From NCBI GenBank assembly GCA_949294085.1, contig CASFFX010000009.1:1-64000 (forward strand): a DNA stretch of 64,000 bases, written 5' to 3'. The position numbers and the translations under genes were made by a program. Position 1 is the stretch's first letter, and the number at the start of each line of letters is the position of its first letter. Below the pieces are notes generated by a model, which was not told the DNA's origin, did no database searches, and was given only the letters and a program-made list of their open reading frames with translations. Below, piece by piece: positions 57,372 to 64,000 of the stretch. Origin of the DNA: an uncultured bacterium. GTDB lineage: Bacteria > Elusimicrobiota > Elusimicrobia > Elusimicrobiales > Elusimicrobiaceae.

Positions 57372-57911
57372 TCAGTCCATCACCTTGGGGAGGCTGGGGT
57401 CAAAGTCAAAATATTCGTAGGGCGTAAATTCAAACATTTGGGCAATCAGGTTCAGCGGGATGACGGAGGTAATGGTGTTGAAATCCCGCGCGGCGCTGTT
57501 GTATTTCTTTTTGGAGCTTTGCACTTTGCCTTCGGCGTAGATGATGCTTTTTTGCAGTTTGAGGAAATGTTCGTCGTTTTTTAATTCGGGGTGGTGCATG
57601 GCGGCGGTGAATACTTTTTTGAATTTCTGGGTAATTTCATTTTCCAATTTTACGCGTTCCTGCAGCGAGGTGGTTTTGCGGCAGGCGTCTTTCAAGGCGG
57701 AAAGTTCATAAATAAACGGCCGCTCCAACTCCGCAAAGGCCGCGGCCGAAAGCGCCAAACTGGGAATTAATTCCGCCCGGTTTTTCATATGATTGTCCAG
57801 CTGCTGCCAGGCACGGGCGGCCGCCTTGTTGAGTGCGACAAATTTTACATAAGCCAACATCAGCAAAATTACCAGCATGCACATCGCGCCAAACAAAAAC
57901 CATATGACCAT
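57372..57911 (-). CDS. Second LemA-like protein (divergent paralogue)
   Basis: The 179-residue protein has an N-terminal membrane helix (residues 2-22) and the LemA pattern in weaker form: ALNKAAARAWQQLDNHMKNR, AELIPSLALSAAAFAELERP, NDEHFLKLQKSIIYAEGKVQ and FNTITSVIPLNLIAQMFEF. It is convergent to the lemA-htpX operon and separated by a bidirectional terminator. A GGAGG site precedes the ATG. Divergence from the plus-strand copy suggests a different partner. Confidence 0.85.
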   Translation of the reverse strand: MVIWFLFGAMCMLVILLMLAYVKFVALNKAAARAWQQLDNHMKNRAELIPSLALSAAAFAELERPFIYELSALKDACRKTTSLQERVKLENEITQKFKKVFTAAMHHPELKNDEHFLKLQKSIIYAEGKVQSSKKKYNSAARDFNTITSVIPLNLIAQMFEFTPYEYFDFDPSLPKVMD

Positions 57912-57929
57912 AATTTGCCTCCGTACCGG

Positions 57930-57958
57930 TTGACGAACCGACCGATTATAATTACAAT
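57930..57958 (+). promoter_or_regulatory. Promoter of the SSS symporter gene
   Basis: TTGACG (57930-57935) and TACAAT (57953-57958) are 17 bp apart. Transcription should begin near 57965, giving a leader of about 140 nt. Confidence 0.7.
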
Positions 57959-57965
57959 GAAAGAA

Positions 57966-58104
57966 GCGGTTCAGCTACTACACAGTATAATGATTAACCC
58001 GAAAGAAATCAAGAACCGCTGCCGGGCGGGTTAATTAGACGGGTTCTCAAGTCGTACCGGCGGGTGCCGGGGTTTCATATTCTTTATTTCAAACGGAGGA
58101 GTTC
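57966..58104 (+). promoter_or_regulatory. Long 5' leader with inverted repeats before the SSS symporter
   Basis: AGCGGTTC (57966-57973) pairs with GAACCGCT (58014-58021), and a CCGGC/GCCGG hairpin follows near 58058-58071. The leader is G-rich in its second half. Its length and structure stand out in a genome with many leaderless genes, so post-transcriptional control is plausible. No known riboswitch class is recognised. A 25-codon frame at 57957 would start upstream of the predicted transcript start and is not called. Confidence 0.4.
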
Positions 58105-59703
58105 ATGGTACTGACGATAACTTCCTTCGTCGGGTTTACGCTGCTGGTGTTGGGGCTGTCGTATTACTTGACGAGAAAGCAAGATGCTTCCTCCTCGGAA
58201 GGCTATTTCTTGGCCGGAAGAGGATTGACCGGGTGGGTCATTGCGGCTTCGCTGCTATTGACCAACTTGTCCACCGAACAAATGGTGGGATTGAACGGGC
58301 AAGGGTATATGTTCAATATGTCGGGGATTGGCTACGAATTGGGGGCGTCTTTGGCGCTGATTATCGTGGCCTTTTTCTTTTTGCCCCGCTATTTGAAAAA
58401 AGGGTATGCCACCATCCCGGACTTTGTGGGTGAACGCTACGATTCTGCCACCAAGCAATTCGTGAACTTCCTCTTTTTGGCGGGGTATGTGCTCATCCTG
58501 CTGCCCACGGTGCTGTATTCGGGTGCTATTGGTATGGGCGGTATTTTTAACATCATGGACACGTTTGGCCTTTCCGAAATGACAGCCATTATCATTGTGG
58601 TTGTGGCCATCGGCGTGCTGGGGTGCTTGTACACGATTTTTGGCGGCCTTCGCATTATGGCCATTGCCGATACCTTAAACGGAATCGGGCTCATCTTCGG
58701 CGGCTTGATGGTGCCGCTGTTTGCCCTGGCGTATGTGGGCGGCGGTGATATTTTGGGCGGTTTAACCGAAGTGGTTACGGCCCACCCCGAAAAATTCAAC
58801 GCCATTGGCGGGCCAACCGATCCGGTCCCTTTTACCACGATGTTTACGGGGATGTTGCTGGTCAACTTGTTCTATTGGGGCTGCAACCAGACGATTATCC
58901 AGCGTGCTTTGGCCGCTAAAAACCTGAAGGAAGGCCAAAAAGGCTTGTTCCTGGCGGCTATTTTCAAATTGATTGGTCCCATTTACCTGATCATCCCGGG
59001 CATTGTGGCGTTCCACATTTTCCAGGATAACCCCTTGAAAGTGGGCGATATGGCGTATCCGATGCTCGTCAACAAAGTGCTGCCGTTCTATTTAATCGGG
59101 TTCTTTGCGGCGGTGCTGTTCGGTGCTATTTTGAGCTCGTTCAATGCGGCGCTGAACTCGTCTTCCACGCTGTTTATGCTGAACGTGTACAAACCGTTAA
59201 TTAAACCCACCGCCACGGATGAAGAACTGGTGCGCAAAGGCAAATACGTGGGGATTGTGCTGGCCATTTTCTCCATGTGCGTGGCCCCGCTGATTGCGAT
59301 GGCGCCGTCCGGGCTGTTTAACTACCTGCAGATGGTAAACGGTTTTTACAACGTGCCGATTTTTACGCTGATTATTTTCGGTATGCTTAACAAAACCGCG
59401 CCGGCGTGGTCGGCCAAAGTTACGCTCGTATTCTTTATGGTGGGTTACGGGCTGACGCAGCTGGGGGTCATCAAGACGGATCTGCACTTCTTGCACATCT
59501 TGGCCATTTTGTTTGTGGTGTCGGTGGTATTTATGTACATTACCGGCAAATTGTGGCCGGCCCCGAACCGCTACGACGATGGAAAAGATTTGAACATCGT
59601 AGATACCACCCCGTGGAATTTGCGCGTCGTGGTCAGCGTGGCGATTGTGCTGTGCGTGTTTGGCCTGTATGTGCTGTTTTCCAAGGCGGGAATCGGCGCG
59701 TAA
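58105..59703 (+). CDS. Sodium/solute symporter (SSS/SLC5 family, sugar-type)
   Basis: The 532-residue protein has about 14 membrane helices. It has EGYFLAGRGLTGWVIAASLL and LLTNLSTEQMVGLNGQGY near the start (Na+ and substrate-binding helix), then YDSATKQFVNF, TIFGGLRIMAIADTLNGIG and the WGCNQTIIQRALAAKNLKEG sugar-family motif, with a late SSFNAALNSSSTLF at the sodium site. The pattern is close to vSGLT-type galactose/glucose or sialic-acid symporters. It imports a sugar or related solute with Na+. CGGAGGAG precedes the ATG. Confidence 0.93.
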   Translation: MVLTITSFVGFTLLVLGLSYYLTRKQDASSSEGYFLAGRGLTGWVIAASLLLTNLSTEQMVGLNGQGYMFNMSGIGYELGASLALIIVAFFFLPRYLKKGYATIPDFVGERYDSATKQFVNFLFLAGYVLILLPTVLYSGAIGMGGIFNIMDTFGLSEMTAIIIVVVAIGVLGCLYTIFGGLRIMAIADTLNGIGLIFGGLMVPLFALAYVGGGDILGGLTEVVTAHPEKFNAIGGPTDPVPFTTMFTGMLLVNLFYWGCNQTIIQRALAAKNLKEGQKGLFLAAIFKLIGPIYLIIPGIVAFHIFQDNPLKVGDMAYPMLVNKVLPFYLIGFFAAVLFGAILSSFNAALNSSSTLFMLNVYKPLIKPTATDEELVRKGKYVGIVLAIFSMCVAPLIAMAPSGLFNYLQMVNGFYNVPIFTLIIFGMLNKTAPAWSAKVTLVFFMVGYGLTQLGVIKTDLHFLHILAILFVVSVVFMYITGKLWPAPNRYDDGKDLNIVDTTPWNLRVVVSVAIVLCVFGLYVLFSKAGIGA

Positions 59704-59721
59704 CGAAGCAGGCTCTTTTTC

Positions 59722-59756
59722 ACAGGCGGGAATTCTGTTCCCGCCTGTTTTGTTTG
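59722..59756 (+). terminator. Terminator of the SSS symporter gene
   Basis: An ACAGGCGGGAA/TTCCCGCCTGT stem with a TTCTG loop is followed by TTTGTTTG. Confidence 0.95.
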
Positions 59757-59802
59757 TAGGGGGAAAAACTTGTTATAATAACTAAACGGAGGAACTCCTT
59801 TT

Positions 59803-60654
59803 ATGAACGAAAACCGCATTAACATTATGGAAGCCCCGCAAGCGCCGGCCCCTGCCCCGGTGGAAACGCCGAAGGTGGAATATGCGTCGGTGTCGGAACG
59901 GTTTGTAGCGTTATTAATTGACTACGGCGTCGTGTTTATCCCGACGCAGTTGGTGGCGCGGCTGCTGCTCAAAATTTTCGGCCCCGTAACGGAACTGTGG
60001 CAGATTGTGGCGGTTTTCGCTGGGATTAACCTGGTGTTTGTTTTGTATGAAACGATTTTTTCGTGCTCGGACCGGGTAACCCTGGGCAAAGCCTTGGTGG
60101 GGATTGCGGTCGTCAAAAAAGATTTAAGTGGGCCGCTTTCTTTCCCGCGGGCTTTTTTGCGGGCGATTGGATATTACATTAGTGCGGCCATTTTGATGTG
60201 TGGGTTTTTGATGTCCTTTTTTGACGACCGCCGCCGCGCCTTGCAGGATTATTTGGGCGGCAGCGTGGTTGTGCAAATCCGCCAGCGGGGCTGGGGGGAA
60301 CGGCTGTTCGTACGTTTGTTGGGTACGGTGCTGTTGCTGGCTTTTGCGTGGACGGCCTATTCCCAATTTTTTGGCGGCGGGTCCATTACGCGGGATTTTT
60401 ATGTCCGCCGCGCCAATGAACATTTGGGGAAAATCGCCATTTTGGAAGAAACCCACCGCGCGCTGTATGGCACTTATACCAACGATTTGTTGCGTTTGTC
60501 GTTGTTGTCCGGCGATCCGGTACAGTTCCAGCGGGATACGCAAAAAGCGCTCTATCGCAAAGGATTCAAAATCGGGGTTCAGGGCGACTCGTATAAAATC
60601 TCTGCCCAGGCGCAGGACGCTCAGCACACGCCGGTGTATTGGTCGTCTAAATAA
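59803..60654 (+). CDS. RDD-family membrane protein fused to a pilin-like C-terminal domain
   Basis: The 283-residue protein has a Pro/Ala-rich start, then an RDD domain (residues about 27-155): VSERFVALLIDYGVVFIPTQ with its Arg-x(n)-Asp, TLGKALVGIAVV and RRALQDYLGGSVVV. A third helix region (about 168-188) leads to a soluble segment with RANEHLGKIAILEETHRALY and GTYTNDLLRLS, the same 'A..Y-G-T-Y-T-x-D' pattern found in type IV pilins and in the protein at 11635. The pilin-like piece would face the periplasm. RDD proteins are poorly defined membrane proteins. A TATAAT and CGGAGGA precede the start. Confidence 0.8.
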   Translation: MNENRINIMEAPQAPAPAPVETPKVEYASVSERFVALLIDYGVVFIPTQLVARLLLKIFGPVTELWQIVAVFAGINLVFVLYETIFSCSDRVTLGKALVGIAVVKKDLSGPLSFPRAFLRAIGYYISAAILMCGFLMSFFDDRRRALQDYLGGSVVVQIRQRGWGERLFVRLLGTVLLLAFAWTAYSQFFGGGSITRDFYVRRANEHLGKIAILEETHRALYGTYTNDLLRLSLLSGDPVQFQRDTQKALYRKGFKIGVQGDSYKISAQAQDAQHTPVYWSSK

Positions 60655-60672
60655 AGCCGTTTCTTTTTGCTT

Positions 60673-60701
60673 ACGCCGAAGCAGCCGCTTCGGCGTTTTT
60701 A
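60673..60701 (+). terminator. Terminator of the RDD-pilin gene
   Basis: An ACGCCGAAGC/GCTTCGGCGT stem with an AGCC loop is followed by TTTT. Confidence 0.95.
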
Positions 60702-60711
60702 TTTGGAAGAA

Positions 60712-60743
60712 TAAAAAATCCCCGGCGGTTCGGCCGGGGATTT
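60712..60743 (-). terminator. Terminator of the psd-pssA transcript
   Basis: AAATCCCCGGC pairs with GCCGGGGATTT. On the minus strand it is followed by TTTATTC. Confidence 0.9.
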
Positions 60744-60759
60744 GGGTAAGTGTAAAGGC

Positions 60760-61554
60760 TTATTTTTCTACTTTAATTCCTCGGAAAGCCCGGTACAGCA
60801 CCGCCAGCAGCCCGAAAATTACATACAGCGAAAATACAATAAAGATAACGTCCTGCGGAAAGCGAATTAGCATCACCACCAAAAATACAATCAGCAGAAG
60901 CGTCCATACGCTTAGGCGTTTTTCGCGTTTGGTTTTGAAGGCGGCATACGGAATATTGGACACCATTAACAGCGACAACACCAACATCGCAAACCAAACA
61001 AAATTATACAAATGCGGCAAATACACCGTTAACAAGCGCAGGTTGCGCCCGCCCATTTCGCCCACCATAATACTGTACGAAATGGCAAACGAAGCCAATA
61101 ACGCCGCCGGCGCCGGAACCGGCAGTCCGGAGAAATATTTTTTGGACCCTTCCCCCGCATGGGCCATGGCGTTAAATTTGGCCAAGCGCAATACGCCAAA
61201 GCAGGTGTACACGCACGCGATGGTGGCTCCCCACAGCGGCTGGGTATGCAGTACAAAGAAATACATCAGTAATGCCGGGGCCGTGCAGAAGGAAACGGCG
61301 TCCGCCAGCGAATCCATTTCCACCCCAAAGTCGCTCTCGGCGTCCAACAGGCGGGCAATACGCCCGTCAAACATATCAAACACCGCCGCGGCCAAAATTA
61401 ACCACCCCGCCTGGGCAAAGTTTCCGCGTGCGGAAGCCAAAATGGAAAAAAATCCGCACGCCAAATTTCCCAGCGTAAACAACGAGGGGGCCGTCATCGC
61501 ACCGGTGTGTTTTAGTTTTTCAACGACTTTCGTTTCTTTGTTTTCCTCTTGCAT
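60760..61554 (-). CDS. pssA: Phosphatidylserine synthase (CDP-diacylglycerol:serine transferase)
   Basis: The protein has 264 residues from ATG 61554, preceded by GAGG (a GTG six codons earlier inside psd is less likely). It shows the CDP-alcohol phosphotransferase motif D-G-x2-A-R-x8-G-x3-D-x3-D as DGRIARLLDAESDFGVEMD followed by SLAD. About eight membrane helices follow. It converts CDP-diacylglycerol and serine to phosphatidylserine. The gene follows psd by 8 nt, the second step of phosphatidylethanolamine synthesis. Confidence 0.94.
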   Translation of the reverse strand: MQEENKETKVVEKLKHTGAMTAPSLFTLGNLACGFFSILASARGNFAQAGWLILAAAVFDMFDGRIARLLDAESDFGVEMDSLADAVSFCTAPALLMYFFVLHTQPLWGATIACVYTCFGVLRLAKFNAMAHAGEGSKKYFSGLPVPAPAALLASFAISYSIMVGEMGGRNLRLLTVYLPHLYNFVWFAMLVLSLLMVSNIPYAAFKTKREKRLSVWTLLLIVFLVVMLIRFPQDVIFIVFSLYVIFGLLAVLYRAFRGIKVEK

Positions 61555-61562
61555 AGGAGCCT

Positions 61563-62231
61563 CTATTTCCACAAACCAAGCACCGTAATTCCGCCTTGCA
61601 CTTTTTGGCCTTCTTTTACCAAAATGCGCACGGCGTTTTTAGGCAGATACACCGCCACTTGCGAACCGAAACGTACCAGGCCCAAGTGTCCGCCGATTTT
61701 GACTTCCTGCCCGGGTTTTACCCAGCACTCTATGCGGCGGGCGATGGCGCCGGTAATTTGTTCCACGTGGGCAAATTTGGCGGGGTCGCCGTTTTTGAAT
61801 AACTGAATTAAATTGCGTTCGTTTTTGTCTGCCGCCGGGTTGTTGGCAAAGAGGAAGGTTCCTTTGTGGTAGAAAATTTCCCCCGTTTTGCCGCTGACGG
61901 TGGAGCGCTGGATGTGCACGTCAAAGATAGAAAGAAAAATGCGGATTACCACGGAGTTGGGGTCCTCTTCGGTTTTGATGGACAGCACCGTACCGTCCGC
62001 CGGGCAGGCGATTTCATCGTCGGCAAATACGGTTTCGCGTTTCGGATCGCGGAAGAAATACGCGCAAAAACAGCCGACCAGCAGGCACAATACGCCCAAA
62101 GTGCGCAAATCAAAAAACAAAAACACCGCCGCCGCGGCTACCGCGATGGCAAAAAATTTAAGACCTAAGGGCAACACGGTGCCCACCCAATCAAAACATT
62201 TGGAAAGTGTGCGGTTGATGTCTTCTAACAT
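61563..62231 (-). CDS. psd: Phosphatidylserine decarboxylase proenzyme, archaeal/short type
   Basis: The protein has 222 residues from ATG 62231. It has a membrane region near residues 18-55, then YFFRDPKRETVFADDEIACP, ADGTVLSIKTEEDP, the histidine motif LSIFDVHIQRSTVSG, HKGTFLFANNPAADKNERN, and the autocleavage site LVRFGSQVAVYLP. There the Gly-Ser bond is split to make the pyruvoyl cofactor. It decarboxylates phosphatidylserine to phosphatidylethanolamine. The gene lies just downstream of tRNA-Leu on the same strand, with no obvious promoter between them, so it may be read through from the tRNA. Confidence 0.93.
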   Translation of the reverse strand: MLEDINRTLSKCFDWVGTVLPLGLKFFAIAVAAAAVFLFFDLRTLGVLCLLVGCFCAYFFRDPKRETVFADDEIACPADGTVLSIKTEEDPNSVVIRIFLSIFDVHIQRSTVSGKTGEIFYHKGTFLFANNPAADKNERNLIQLFKNGDPAKFAHVEQITGAIARRIECWVKPGQEVKIGGHLGLVRFGSQVAVYLPKNAVRILVKEGQKVQGGITVLGLWK

Positions 62232-62271
62232 AGTTCTATACTGGTGGGTTTGATTAAATGGCAGGAATAAG

Positions 62272-62354
62272 TGGGCAGGGGGGGACTTGAACCCCCACGA
62301 CCTTGCGGTCAACAGATTTTAAGTCTGTCGCGTCTGCCATTCCGCCACCAGCCC
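62272..62354 (-). tRNA. tRNA-Leu (anticodon TAA)
   Basis: On the minus strand the acceptor GGGCTGG pairs with CCTGCCC except for a U-U mismatch at position 5:68. The D arm has GGCGGAATGGCAGACGC and the anticodon loop is CTTAAAA (anticodon TAA). The long variable arm TGACCGCAAGGTCG and T-loop TTCAAGT fit leucine. The 3' CCA is not encoded. Confidence 0.95.
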
Positions 62355-62419
62355 TCTTATAGATTTATTTTAACAAAAAAACGCGTCCTTTGCACTTTAT
62401 TTTGCTTCGGGCGGTGCGG

Positions 62420-62830
62420 CTATTTGTCAAAGGTTTTTAACCCGTTGTAAAATTTGCGGCAGAACAGGGTTTTTACCCCCAGTTCTTTCAACGATTGCTG
62501 CAGTTGGCGGTCGTCCGTTACGGCAATGACGCGGGTGCCGCTTTGGCTTAAAAAATCGGCGCGTTCGTAGATAATTTGGTCGGCGGAGTCCTCTTCCGAG
62601 AACGAAATGTGCACGCCCCCGCGGTACAACGGGCCGACGGGGCGGAAGGAGCCGTCAAAAATTACTTCATAGCGGTGCATGGCGTAGTGTTCGTCTTGCG
62701 AGATTTCGCTTAAAAAATCAAGAAAATCCGCCGTTACGTCCTCTTCCGAGCGGGCAAACTCGTACAAAAAACTCCGCACCAGGTTTAGCCCGTCAATTAA
62801 ATAGACAGTAGGTTTGGTGGTCCGATACAT
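62420..62830 (-). CDS. NYN-domain RNA-binding protein (YacP-like PIN-fold)
   Basis: The protein has 136 residues from ATG 62830. It carries the NYN/PIN core: VYLIDGLNLVRSFLYE with the first Asp, VIFDGSFRP, SFSEEDSADQIIYERADFLSQ with the acidic cluster, and VIAVTDDRQLQQSLKE. These are the metal ligands of PIN-like nucleases, so a ribonuclease or rRNA/tRNA-processing role is likely. A longer frame from 62878 overlaps the tmRNA promoter and is less likely. It is divergent from ssrA. Confidence 0.85.
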   Translation of the reverse strand: MYRTTKPTVYLIDGLNLVRSFLYEFARSEEDVTADFLDFLSEISQDEHYAMHRYEVIFDGSFRPVGPLYRGGVHISFSEEDSADQIIYERADFLSQSGTRVIAVTDDRQLQQSLKELGVKTLFCRKFYNGLKTFDK

Positions 62831-62878
62831 AATCGTATTGCCTTTGCTTCGCAAAATTGTTATAAGAAAATGATACAA

Positions 62879-62884
62879 TATAAT
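62879..62884 (+). promoter_or_regulatory. -10 box for tmRNA transcription
   Basis: TATAAT (62879-62884) with a TTGTTA 15 bp upstream lies 43 nt before the mature tmRNA 5' end. RNase P would then trim the leader. Confidence 0.5.
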
Positions 62885-62927
62885 GCTAATTTACAGGAAG
62901 CGCTCTTTGACAATTTCCGTATGTAAC

Positions 62928-63271
62928 GGGGGTGTAATAGATTCGACGGGTATCTGTTGCCGCCCGGGAGCAAGTGCCGGTTGGCCAGGCCGGCTAAAAT
63001 AGGGCCAAAAAAATAACTAACGACAATCAAGTCGCTTGGGCTAACGCTTAGTCCCACCGCGCCTTTGGTGTCTTCCATACGCTAAAGGACCGCGGTTATT
63101 ATATGGAATGCGGCAAAGCGGGCGCGGTTCGTCCGGCTTTGCCTAAGACACACGAACCAAACCGCAGGCGTGCCGCTTCGCGCTTAGCTTGCGGTTCACT
63201 CAGCGAAGCTAAACTTGTAGGGCCCGGTTGGAGAAGATGTTCGGACGGGGGTGCGAATCCCCCCACCTCCA
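62928..63271 (+). ncRNA. ssrA: Transfer-messenger RNA (tmRNA)
   Basis: The 5' end GGGGGTGTAATAGATTCGAC and the 3' CACCTCC(A) pair as the tRNA-like acceptor stem. The T arm is GGGGG-TGCGAAT-CCCCC. The tag reading frame runs from GCC (63004) to TAG (63051) and encodes AKKITNDNQVAWANA. It ends in -WANA rather than the usual -LAA. tmRNA with SmpB rescues stalled ribosomes. No CCA is encoded, and a T run follows the 3' end. Confidence 0.95.
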
Positions 63272-63385
63272 CTTTTTTATAGGGCAGTTTGGCGCGGGGG
63301 GTGAAATAAAAACGCCCCAAGCCGTGTTACAAAGTGTACGGAAATTGCGAGGCAGACGGATTTTATCTTTGGAACGGGAGAGTGT

Positions 63386-64000
63386 ATGGCAGCTGAGATT
63401 AAGTTCGGAACCGACGGTTGGAGAGGCATCATTGCGTGGGACTTTACTTTTGAAAACGTGCGTCGCGTGGCGCAGGCGCTGGCCGATTACATCAACGAAA
63501 ACGCTCCGAGCGGAGAGGACGGCAAAATGCCGAAAATTTTTGTCGGTTATGACCGGCGTTTTATGTCGGATTTGTTCGCAGCCGACATTGCAAGCATTTT
63601 CCGCTCCAATAAAATAGACGTTACGCTTTCCTCGTGCCCGATTTCTACCCCGGTGGCGGCGTGCCTGAGCTTAAGCCGATTTTGGATGAGCATTATGGTA
63701 ACCGCCAGCCACAATCCGGCCCACTATAACGGCATCAAAATCAAGCTGGCGGGCGGGTCGGCCTCTTCGCGCGTAACGAAAGAAGTGGAGGAATTTTTGG
63801 ACCAAAATTCCGTTTTGTTCCTCTATGGGCAAAAAGCCGAACAGAAAGATTTGACCGATGTTTATTTCAAATACGTTGCCGCACACGCAAACACCACCAA
63901 GCTGAAAACGTTCAAGTCCAAGGTGGTGATTGACTACATGAACGGCGCGGCGGCCGGCTATTTGGAAAAATTTATTCCCGCCAAACAGGTAATTGCACTG
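63386..64000 (+). CDS. Phosphohexomutase (phosphoglucomutase/phosphomannomutase family), 3' truncated by window
   Basis: Only the first 205 codons are visible and the frame is open at the right edge. It starts at ATG 63386 after GGGAGAG. Family motifs are KFGTDGWRGIIAWDFTFENV near the start, FVGYDRR, and the phosphoserine loop VTASHNPAHYNGIK near residue 113. The residues around FGTDGWRG resemble GlmM/ManB-like mutases that are not specific for glucose, unlike the pgm at 36839. The enzyme interconverts hexose-1- and hexose-6-phosphates, and its substrate is open. Confidence 0.9.
   Translation, partial: MAAEIKFGTDGWRGIIAWDFTFENVRRVAQALADYINENAPSGEDGKMPKIFVGYDRRFMSDLFAADIASIFRSNKIDVTLSSCPISTPVAACLSLSRFWMSIMVTASHNPAHYNGIKIKLAGGSASSRVTKEVEEFLDQNSVLFLYGQKAEQKDLTDVYFKYVAAHANTTKLKTFKSKVVIDYMNGAAAGYLEKFIPAKQVIAL

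Noticed and set aside
57957..58034. 25-codon peptide (starting MKEAVQLLHS) before the SSS symporter gene
   Set aside because: Its ATG overlaps the -10 box and lies upstream of the predicted transcript start, and it has no ribosome site.
60221..61588. 455-codon plus-strand frame
   Set aside because: It covers the end of the RDD gene in another frame and then runs antisense to pssA, whose motifs are complete. It has no domain signature and a basic, unusual composition.
62860..63617. Short frames across the tmRNA region
   Set aside because: The DNA folds as tmRNA, and the downstream real frame starts at 63386 in a different phase.
1..64000. CRISPR array, insertion sequence, prophage or integrative element
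   Set aside because: No regularly spaced direct repeats, no transposase or integrase, no phage structural genes and no tRNA-flanked direct repeats were found.

Overview
This window most likely comes from the chromosome of an anaerobic, Gram-negative, fermentative bacterium, and my best guess is a gut-type member of the Elusimicrobiota. The guess rests on several things. There is a trimeric NADH-linked [FeFe] hydrogenase. A classical type IV pilin occurs together with pilin-like domains carried on unrelated proteins. There is a full outer-membrane and LpoB-type lipoprotein set, phosphatidylethanolamine synthesis genes and a membrane pyrophosphatase, and the intergenic regions are compact with strong GC-rich terminators. 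The phylum call is inference. I see no insertion sequence, prophage, integrase or CRISPR array.

Layout. 1-2.3 kb: the end of a cysteine-rich, thrombospondin-repeat-like surface protein, a strongly structured non-coding stretch, and a secreted Lys/Ala/Glu-rich helical protein. 2.4-6.2 kb: an ion transporter and two tandem secreted proteins that end in response-regulator-like domains. 6.2-10.6 kb: hydCBA under a near-consensus promoter with a long leader. 10.6-16.8 kb: a DMT exporter, then a seven-gene envelope operon (pilin-like protein, LpoB, COG3014, LPP20, FKBP isomerase, two anchored proteins). 16.9-20.1 kb, minus strand: beta-barrel, soluble histidine kinase, unknown protein, AI-2E-type transporter. 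20.2-25.1 kb: a phosphatase-fold protein with eroded catalytic motifs, then rlmB, pfkA and an ispH-UbiA fusion on the minus strand. 25.1-34.9 kb: M3 peptidase, small lipoprotein, type IV pilin, hppA, a possible secreted deamidase, an Omp85-like barrel and a dCMP deaminase. 34.9-51.9 kb: tRNA-Asp, murB, pgm, crcB, a GGDEF regulator, an antiporter, murI-pgeF, a TPR/Ser-Thr kinase, nucleoside phosphorylases, transporters, queH and an AsmA-like protein. 52-64 kb: a third secreted protein, an LtaS-like/LemA/HtpX operon, a second LemA, a sodium-solute symporter, an RDD-pilin fusion, pssA-psd, tRNA-Leu, a NYN protein, tmRNA and the start of a phosphohexomutase.

How the genes work together. Glycolysis (pfkA, pgm) would feed NADH and reduced ferredoxin to HydABC for hydrogen release. 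HppA would store pyrophosphate energy as an ion gradient used by the antiporter and the AGCS and SSS symporters. MurB, MurI, PgeF and LpoB serve peptidoglycan, and PssA and Psd make phosphatidylethanolamine. Many genes serve envelope or secreted functions.

The most striking points are: (i) tandem signal-peptide proteins with degenerate receiver domains; (ii) a secreted purple-acid-phosphatase-like protein in which all five metal-ligand motifs are altered; (iii) about 15 genes whose only visible start signal is a -10 box 6-7 nt before ATG, predicting widespread leaderless mRNA; (iv) IspH fused to a UbiA-like membrane domain; (v) an RDD membrane domain fused to a pilin-like domain; (vi) an unassigned structured RNA candidate at 1384-1601.
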